From positions 1-5,123 of the forward strand of contig SLIC01000089.1 of the NCBI GenBank assembly GCA_007135845.1: 5,123 nucleotides of DNA, given 5' to 3'. The DNA is from Candidatus Brevefilum sp. Lineage in GTDB: Bacteria > Chloroflexota > Anaerolineae > Anaerolineales > Anaerolineaceae. Below the pieces are notes generated by a model. It had not been told where the DNA came from and did not search any database. It worked only from the letters and a program-made list of their open reading frames with translations. Shown piece by piece: positions 1 to 3,837 of this stretch; the first letter of the stretch is position 1; each line of letters opens with the position of its first letter. The position numbers were made by a program, and so were the translations under genes.

Positions 1-174
1 AAAAATGGTGCCGCCAAATATAAAAAGAAACAAAATCAGCAGCATTGCCAGGCTGGACATCGCCAGTATATGACGCCGAAATCTGCGCCAAGCCATTTGG
101 GTAAGGGTTAATGGCGGGGTTTCAAAATCGGCTTTTACTGGATTTGCTTCTATGGGTCTATCAAGTGTTGACAT
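1..174 (-). CDS. ABC importer inner-membrane permease, DppC/OppC type (N-terminal 58 residues only)
   Basis: This is the start of the second permease of a peptide/nickel/oligosaccharide-type ABC importer; the gene runs off the left edge. The 58 visible residues comprise a polar cytoplasmic tail of about 28 residues, a basic stretch WRRFRRH (29-35), and a hydrophobic first membrane segment from about residue 36 (ILAMSSLAMLLILFLFIFGG). A WRRFRR-x-x-LAM start followed by a long Leu/Ile helix is the usual N-terminal signature of DppC/OppC proteins. The ATG at 174 is supported by GGAG at 185-182 with a 7-base spacer. It follows the DppB-type permease by 66 bases on the same strand, in the usual order binding protein, B permease, C permease, so co-transcription is likely. 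Domain and orientation are clear, but the EAA loop that contacts the ATPase lies outside the window. The substrate cannot be inferred. Confidence 0.88.
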   Translation of the reverse strand, partial: MSTLDRPIEANPVKADFETPPLTLTQMAWRRFRRHILAMSSLAMLLILFLFIFGGTIF

Positions 175-240
175 GATAATTCTCCAAACTTTTGCTGATG
201 ATGCTTGTAAAACTGAAATTGTTCATAAGTGAAGCTTGCA

Positions 241-1272
241 TCAATAGCGAATTCTTGGGTCGAGGGCTGCATAGGCTATGTCCGTCAGGATTTGTGACAT
301 GATCACAAAGAAAGCCAGCATGATCACAATTCCCATCACAACGGGACCATCAGCCCTTTGAAGATGGTCCAGGAATAATCTGCCCATTCCAGGCCAGGCA
401 AAGATACGTTCAGTCACGACTGCCCCAGCAAGCAAGAATGGCAGGTCGAGTCCTACCAACGTAACGATCGGTAAAAATGCATTACGTAATGCGTGTGTGA
501 AAATGATGTAGTATCGCCTGAGCCCCTTTGCTTTAGCGGTGCGGATATAATCCTGGCTCATCACTTCCAACATGGCACTGCGGATATAGCGGCTGTAGCG
601 TGCAATATCGATGAACACAATGCTGAAGAGAGGGAGGATCATGTGTTTTGCAACCTGACCAACAGTCCTTCCTACCTGTGGGTCAAACATGCCATTGGCA
701 GGCAAGCTGGGCAATCCCCAGCGTTGGAATAAAATTGCGAAGATATAAATACTGATCAGGGCAATCAGGAAGATGGGCATAGAGAAACCAACAAAAGAGA
801 GGGTGGTGACCGCATTGTCTATCCAGGAGTATTGCTTCAATGCGGAATAAGTGCCCACGATTAGGCCTAAAGTTAAAATGATAATTTGGGCCGGGATCAT
901 CAGCAAGAGGGTGTTTGGTACCCTTTCCCAGATGATCTCTGAGACGGGTTTACCCCGGGTGACAATTGAAGTGCCAAAATCGCCCCGCAGTACGCCCTTA
1001 CGTATACCGGGGGTATCTGGTACACCGTCACCGCTGACATCGACCATGGTCCAATCATTACCGATTAGCCAATAGAGGTATTGTGTGGTGACGGGCTGAT
1101 CGAGCCCGAGCTGCCTGGCAAGGCGGGCCCGGTCTTCAGGACGGGTGGGATTTCTACCGCCCATCATCGCCAAGGGGTCTCCAATGCTGTTGAGCAGCAC
1201 AAACAGGATTAAACTGATGATGAGTAACAGGGGGATGGACTGCAAGATGCGCCGGATGATATATCGAGTCAT
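241..1272 (-). CDS. ABC importer inner-membrane permease, DppB/OppB type
   Basis: This is one of the two membrane subunits that form the channel of a family-5 ABC importer. The 343 residues show the family layout: N-terminal MTRYIIRRILQSIPLL leading into the first membrane helix (about 9-28), a periplasmic domain with the RGDFGTS motif (96-102), further helices near 122-142, 154-182, 212-224 and 266-290, and a last helix near 310-333 ending in YAALDPRIRY, a classic DppB/OppB C-terminus. The EAA-type ATPase contact loop is at about 236-268 (key part DYIRTAKAKGL, then ALRNAFLPI). FAWPGMGRLF (291-300) is another family hallmark. An Asp/Gly-rich insertion (DVSGDGVPD, 78-86) sits in the first periplasmic loop. 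ATG 1272 is preferred over the adjacent GTG 1275 because of the ribosome-site spacing. It lies 117 bases after the binding-protein gene, separated by a strong hairpin. Transported substrate unknown: peptide, metal or oligosaccharide are all possible. Confidence 0.95.
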   Translation of the reverse strand: MTRYIIRRILQSIPLLLIISLILFVLLNSIGDPLAMMGGRNPTRPEDRARLARQLGLDQPVTTQYLYWLIGNDWTMVDVSGDGVPDTPGIRKGVLRGDFGTSIVTRGKPVSEIIWERVPNTLLLMIPAQIIILTLGLIVGTYSALKQYSWIDNAVTTLSFVGFSMPIFLIALISIYIFAILFQRWGLPSLPANGMFDPQVGRTVGQVAKHMILPLFSIVFIDIARYSRYIRSAMLEVMSQDYIRTAKAKGLRRYYIIFTHALRNAFLPIVTLVGLDLPFLLAGAVVTERIFAWPGMGRLFLDHLQRADGPVVMGIVIMLAFFVIMSQILTDIAYAALDPRIRY

Positions 1273-1279
1273 CACGCCA

Positions 1280-1284
1280 CCTCC
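1280..1284 (-). promoter_or_regulatory. Ribosome binding site that decides the DppB-type start
   Basis: On the minus strand GGAGG (1284-1280) is followed by TGGC-GTG-ATG. The spacer is 7 bases to the ATG at 1272 but only 4 to the GTG at 1275. The ATG is therefore the better start, giving 343 rather than 344 residues. Confidence 0.75.
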
Positions 1285-1341
1285 AATATCGTGTTGAATT
1301 TAATAATACTTAAATTATAAGATTACCAGTATTGCATTATT

Positions 1342-1372
1342 TTGAAGCTGGGCTCAAAAAGCCCAGCTTCAA
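1342..1372 (-). promoter_or_regulatory. Strong intercistronic hairpin between binding-protein and permease genes
   Basis: A perfect 13-bp inverted repeat (1342-1354 with 1360-1372) flanks a 5-base loop (1355-1359). The core GAAGCTGGGCT / AGCCCAGCTTC is GC-rich. It starts 17 bases after the binding-protein stop codon. No U-run follows on the minus strand (the next bases are AATAATGC), so it does not look like a full intrinsic terminator. In many binding-protein-dependent transport operons a hairpin at this position protects the upstream mRNA from 3' exonucleases, so that binding protein is made in excess over permease. That role is inferred here from position and structure. Confidence 0.7.
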
Positions 1373-1389
1373 GTAATTTATTGCGTAGG

Positions 1390-3072
1390 TTATTCGACGA
1401 TGTCCCATTCAGCAATGCTGTAGAAGGGATCTGCGCCTGAAATGTTGACATTTGCCAGGCGTCCGCTGACTGCCCAGGTATCCAGGTCTTGCCAGACACC
1501 CAGCCAGTAAACGTTTTCAAACATAATCTCACCAATCTGCCAGAAGGTCTGCTGTCGTTCTTCAAAGTCAATCTGTGTAGCTTGTAAGCGGAAAAGCTCA
1601 TCCAGTTCAGGATCACAGATTTTCTGGTCGTTGATGCCGTCCGGGTTTTCGTCATCAGGAATTTCACTGCATAACCAGCGGCTGGTATCTGGATCCGGGA
1701 ATGCCTCAGTTGAGGAGAACTGACCAATATCCAGCTCGCCCGTTGGCAGTGGTCCACCGCCGCCGTAGCTTGAAAAGTAGATATCCGGTGAATAACTTAA
1801 GATTTCAAGCCTAATACCGCATTCGGCCAGGTTCTGTTGGGCAACTGCCTGGGTATCCTGGCGGATTTCACGAACAGTGGTGCCATGAACCAGGGTGAGT
1901 TCTACGCCATCTTTGTCGCGGATGCCATTTCCGGTTGTATCAATCCAACCGGCATCATCAAGCAATGCCATGCCGGCTTCAGGATCAAAGGGATAGGCTT
2001 CCAGGTTAGGATTGGCGTAAGGTGTATTGTCCCAGAAGGTCACAGCGGGTTCGGTTAAGCCAAGCAGGAGGTCACGGTTGATGCTTTGGCGGTCGAAGCA
2101 TAGGGCGATCGCCTGGCGGACACGCACATCAAAGAGTGCTGGGTGGGCTTCTTCACCAAGGTAGATAAACCAACCCTCATCGTAGCCAGAGACAACAGCG
2201 AACACCTCTACCCCGGCATCTTCCAGTGTAGGGATATCGGCCATGGAAATGAATGTTCCCAAATCGCCATCACCGGTGCGTAAAGCAGCAACCTGGGAGG
2301 CATCATCCGGTACAAAGCGGAAGAAAATCTCATCGATTTTTGCTGGTTCACCGTAATAGTTTTCGTTGCGTACAAACCGTGTGTAACTGCCAGATTCCCA
2401 TTCTGCAAAAACATAGGGTCCTGCAGACACAGTCGGTGCCAGGTTCCAACTGGCGGCGTCAATGGTTCCCTCAGCATCAAATACCGGCTGGAGCACATGC
2501 ATTGGCAAAACATCTCGCCATAGGTTAGCGACCCAGGGGACGAATGCTTCATCAAACACTGCAACAACGGTTAAATCGTCAGGTGTAGATATTTCTGAGA
2601 TTAGATTATAGGGGTAAGCTGAGACGACGATATTGCTGGGATTGGTGTACATTTCATATGTGAACAGGAAATCGGCCGATGTGATCGGGGTGTTATCTGA
2701 CCATACGATGTCATTCCGCAAGGTTATGGTTATGGTACGACCGTCTTCTGAGATGCCACCATTTTCCAGGGATGGAATTTCTGTTACCAACACCGGGTTG
2801 GGGTTGTTATCAACATCGAAATTCCAGGCAGAAGCATTCCATATTTGTCGTGTGATGCTTGAGAACCACATGTTGGTATACAGTGGATTGAGGTTGTCAA
2901 ACTCCTGTGTCCAAATGAAGGTCGCTACTTTGCGAGCAGCGGGTTCTTCAACGACGGGTTCTTCAACGACGGGGTCCTCTACTGCAGGTTCAGCTGGTTG
3001 GCACGCAGCCAATGCTAATGATAGGATCATGATGATCATTATCATTAATGGAATTAATCTTCTCTTGTGCAT
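1390..3072 (-). CDS. Family-5 extracellular solute-binding lipoprotein of an ABC importer (SBP_bac_5)
   Basis: This is the ligand-capturing subunit of the importer, anchored outside the cytoplasmic membrane. Its 560 residues begin with a basic n-region (MHKRR), a hydrophobic core rich in Ile/Met/Leu, and a lipobox LAAC with the lipidated Cys at residue 24. An acidic linker of repeated VEEP/VEDP units (about 31-45) follows. The mature domain shows family-5 marks: NLNPLYTN (60-67), the segment ISEDGRTITITLRNDIVWSD (107-126) with TSADFLFTYE (131-140), AGPYVFAEW (217-225), a helix-rich middle with DVRVRQAIALCFDR (315-328), and DDAGWIDTTGNGIRDKDGVE (372-391). Length is normal for the family (about 500-600). 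The start has AAGGAG (3084-3079) 6 bases upstream. It is the first gene of the transporter operon and has a long leader. The substrate cannot be told: most relatives are annotated as peptide or nickel binders, but oligosaccharide binders occur in the same family. Confidence 0.95.
   Translation of the reverse strand: MHKRRLIPLMIMIIMILSLALAACQPAEPAVEDPVVEEPVVEEPAARKVATFIWTQEFDNLNPLYTNMWFSSITRQIWNASAWNFDVDNNPNPVLVTEIPSLENGGISEDGRTITITLRNDIVWSDNTPITSADFLFTYEMYTNPSNIVVSAYPYNLISEISTPDDLTVVAVFDEAFVPWVANLWRDVLPMHVLQPVFDAEGTIDAASWNLAPTVSAGPYVFAEWESGSYTRFVRNENYYGEPAKIDEIFFRFVPDDASQVAALRTGDGDLGTFISMADIPTLEDAGVEVFAVVSGYDEGWFIYLGEEAHPALFDVRVRQAIALCFDRQSINRDLLLGLTEPAVTFWDNTPYANPNLEAYPFDPEAGMALLDDAGWIDTTGNGIRDKDGVELTLVHGTTVREIRQDTQAVAQQNLAECGIRLEILSYSPDIYFSSYGGGGPLPTGELDIGQFSSTEAFPDPDTSRWLCSEIPDDENPDGINDQKICDPELDELFRLQATQIDFEERQQTFWQIGEIMFENVYWLGVWQDLDTWAVSGRLANVNISGADPFYSIAEWDIVE
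2941..2985 (-). repeat. 15-bp tandem repeat coding the acidic linker of the binding protein
   Basis: Two identical 15-bp units (2941-2955 and 2956-2970) and a third diverged unit (2971-2985) encode VVEEP, VVEEP and VEDP-like pentapeptides just after the lipidated Cys. The repeat is in frame, so copy-number change would only alter linker length. It acts as a flexible acidic spacer between the membrane anchor and the ligand-binding domain. Confidence 0.85.
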
Positions 3073-3127
3073 ATTTTTCTCCTTATTCTTGATTAGTAAA
3101 CAAACAGCTTAACAACAGATGTTTTTT

Positions 3128-3147
3128 TTATTTCATGCACCTCCCTT
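3128..3147 (-). promoter_or_regulatory. Met-Lys-stop mini-ORF with strong ribosome site in the transporter leader
   Basis: On the minus strand AAGGGAGGTGC (3147-3137) is directly followed by ATG AAA TAA (3136-3128). GGAGG ends 3 bases before the ATG. The mini-ORF stops 55 bases before the binding-protein start codon, which has its own ribosome site. It could be a relic start, a ribosome standby site or a regulatory two-codon leader. What is seen is only the sequence; the function is inference. Confidence 0.35.
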
Positions 3148-3154
3148 CAAGGTT

Positions 3155-3164
3155 TATGCGCATA
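3155..3164. promoter_or_regulatory. Perfect 10-bp palindrome in the transporter leader (possible operator)
   Basis: TATGCGCATA is a perfect palindrome in an AT-rich region 83 bases upstream of the binding-protein start. It is short enough to arise by chance and I cannot link it to a known regulator. Confidence 0.2.
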
Positions 3165-3270
3165 GATTTTGTTAATTTTTTCCTCAATAATAACGACTCT
3201 GGTTTCGTTTTTGTGAGAATAGGTGAGGTTTTGAATAATTGCCGGTTAATGATTTGCGGCTAAACTTGAT

Positions 3271-3299
3271 ATTATCCTTTGGCTAATGATGGGATTTAA
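3271..3299 (-). promoter_or_regulatory. Candidate secondary promoter for the transporter operon
   Basis: On the minus strand TTAAAT (3299-3294) and GATAAT (3276-3271) are separated by exactly 17 bases. The -10 matches five of six consensus positions and the -35 only three. It would give a leader of about 190 bases. Confidence 0.3.
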
Positions 3300-3322
3300 G
3301 CATTTCTTGCTCTCATTTCCCT

Positions 3323-3331
3323 ATTATAACA
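3323..3331 (-). promoter_or_regulatory. Candidate extended -10 promoter for the transporter operon
   Basis: On the minus strand TGT-TATAAT (3331-3323) is a perfect -10 hexamer with the TGn extension, which can work without a good -35. No good -35 lies at 16-18 bases (AACAAA or TAACAA). Transcription would begin near 3316, leaving a leader of roughly 240 bases before the binding-protein ATG. This is the best promoter sequence in the gap. Confidence 0.45.
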
Positions 3332-3361
3332 TCATTCTTTTTCATTTTGTTAGCTGGTGGG

Positions 3362-3384
3362 TCAAAAAATGTAATATTTTTTGA
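3362..3384. terminator. AT-rich inverted repeat, possible weak selC terminator
   Basis: TCAAAAAAT and ATTTTTTGA form a perfect 9-bp inverted repeat around a 5-base loop (3371-3375). On the minus strand it lies about 70 bases past the tRNA 3' end, with a run of six T inside the second arm. The stem is nearly all A-T, so it would be weak. It is listed because no better terminator follows selC. Confidence 0.3.
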
Positions 3385-3453
3385 TTTTATGGAGGTAATG
3401 TGAAATTGTTTTTTGCTTATTTATCGTTATTGAATCCGGTTGATGAGTTCAGG

Positions 3454-3547
3454 CGGGAATGGATGGGAGTCGAACCCACCACGGTTCGCAACGCGACCCG
3501 ACACCGATTTTGAAGACCGGGAGGCCCACCGGGACCTAACCATTCCC
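3454..3547 (-). tRNA. selC: Selenocysteine tRNA, tRNA-Sec(UCA)
   Basis: This RNA is charged with serine, converted to selenocysteyl-tRNA, and brought by the factor SelB to in-frame UGA codons. The minus-strand sequence folds with all marks of a bacterial tRNA-Sec: an 8-bp acceptor stem (GGGAATGG with CCATTCCC); a 6-bp D stem (AGGTCC with GGGCCT, one G-U) closing a 4-base CGGT loop; a 5-bp anticodon stem with loop CTTCAAA and anticodon TCA (plus-strand 3511-3513); a long variable arm (CGGGTCG with CGAACCG, one mismatch); and a 5-bp T stem with loop TTCGACT. Acceptor plus T stem is 13 bp (8+5). It is 94 bases with the discriminator G. The genome continues CCT, so the final A of CCA is not encoded. 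Ordinary tRNA-Ser or a UGA suppressor is unlikely because of the 8-bp acceptor and 6-bp D stem. Neighbours show no link to selenium metabolism. Confidence 0.95.
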
Positions 3548-3553
3548 ACCCTA

Positions 3554-3582
3554 AGGATATCTTTCATGTTTTTTCTTGTCAA
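3554..3582 (-). promoter_or_regulatory. selC promoter
   Basis: On the minus strand a perfect -35 TTGACA (3582-3577) is followed after exactly 17 bases by TATCCT (3559-3554, four of six -10 matches). Only six bases separate the -10 from the first base of the mature tRNA at 3547, so transcription should start at or within a base or two of the mature 5' end. Confidence 0.7.
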
Positions 3583-3625
3583 CTGCAGTTACTTTATGGC
3601 GTTAGGCAAACATCTTGAATTTAAG

Positions 3626-3639
3626 CGATTCGATCGATT
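3626..3639. repeat. Three tandem CGAT(T) units with an 8-bp palindrome (possible operator)
   Basis: CGATT-CGAT-CGATT contains the perfect palindrome TCGATCGA (3630-3637). It lies between the two divergent promoters, where a regulator site would be plausible. It is short and matches no operator that I know. Confidence 0.2.
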
Positions 3640-3766
3640 GTTTTTCATTATATAAGCCAGTTACTGGTGAGGCGTTTCTCCCGTCCTGGAAAATGCGATC
3701 TGGATTATTGTCAGTTTATCCAAAGATTGAAGGAATGGAATTATGTGATTGGTTTACAAAATTAAA

Positions 3767-3775
3767 TGGTAAAAT
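3767..3775 (+). promoter_or_regulatory. Candidate extended -10 promoter for the GH13 gene
   Basis: TGG-TAAAAT is an extended -10 with five of six matches. The -35 region is poor (GATTGG at 17 bases, TTGGTT at 15). Transcription would begin near 3782, giving a short leader of about 55 bases that contains the inverted repeat and ribosome site. Confidence 0.4.
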
Positions 3776-3795
3776 CCTAAAGGTTTCTTATCATC

Positions 3796-3810
3796 ATACT
3801 CGATGAGTAT
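3796..3810 (+). promoter_or_regulatory. 15-bp inverted repeat between promoter and ribosome site of the GH13 gene
   Basis: ATACTC-GAT-GAGTAT is a perfect inverted repeat with 6-bp arms and a 3-base centre. It starts about 14 bases past the predicted transcription start and ends 9 bases before GGAG. It could be a repressor operator (sugar-use genes often have one) or a small mRNA hairpin next to the ribosome site. No regulator gene is present to assign it to. Confidence 0.4.
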
Positions 3811-3819
3811 TTTAAAAAA

Positions 3820-3823
3820 GGAG
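3820..3823 (+). promoter_or_regulatory. Ribosome binding site with unusually long spacing to the GH13 ATG
   Basis: AAAAAAGGAG ends at 3823, leaving 14 bases to ATG 3838; 5-9 is usual. There is no in-frame ATG, GTG or TTG between the upstream stop (TAA 3778) and 3838. An in-frame CTG at 3829 would have an ideal 5-base spacer and add three residues. ATG 3838 remains the conservative start. Confidence 0.5.
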
Positions 3824-3837
3824 ATTGGCTGATAACG

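Larger units (their letters stand above)
3073..3453 (-). other. Non-coding leader and promoter region between selC and the transporter operon
   Basis: This AT-rich stretch of 381 bases has no convincing gene on either strand. On the minus strand it holds a candidate extended -10 promoter, a second weaker promoter, a 10-bp palindrome, a Met-Lys-stop mini-ORF and the ribosome site of the binding-protein gene (3084-3079). I recognise no known riboswitch or T-box consensus. An AT-rich inverted repeat near the selC end is the only candidate terminator for the tRNA, so some read-through from selC into the transporter genes cannot be excluded. Confidence 0.6.
3548..3837. other. Divergent intergenic region between selC and the GH13 gene
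   Basis: These 290 bases hold the selC promoter on the left (minus strand) and the probable promoter, inverted repeat and ribosome site of the glycosidase on the right (plus strand). A reading frame from TTG 3615 to 3806 on the plus strand has no ribosome site and no recognisable motif, so I do not call it a gene. The middle (about 3640-3745) shows no element I can support beyond a loose TTGTCA at 3708-3713 without a matching -10. Confidence 0.6.

Noticed and set aside
1314..1319. Perfect TATAAT on the minus strand upstream of the DppB-type gene (possible internal promoter)
   Set aside because: There is no acceptable -35 at 16-18 bases and no TGn extension; it lies in a very AT-rich spacer where chance matches are expected.
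1342..1372. Intrinsic terminator ending the binding-protein transcript
   Set aside because: No U-run follows the stem on the minus strand, and the permease genes downstream need transcription; a stabilising or attenuating hairpin fits better.
2633..3112. Plus-strand 159-codon frame
   Set aside because: It is the antisense shadow of the binding-protein gene; its Ser/Thr/Gly repeats are only the complement of the acidic linker repeat.
3454..3547. selC as an integration site for a mobile element (as in enterobacteria)
   Set aside because: I saw no integrase gene and no second copy of the tRNA 3' end in the window, so nothing supports an island here.
3440..3655. Plus-strand 71-codon reading frame over and beyond selC
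   Set aside because: It covers the tRNA-Sec in antisense, has no ribosome site or recognisable motif, and is explained by the tRNA gene.
3615..3806. Plus-strand 63-codon frame from TTG 3615 in the gap before the GH13 gene
   Set aside because: It has a rare start codon, no ribosome site and no family resemblance, and it overlaps the likely promoter and inverted repeat of the GH13 gene.
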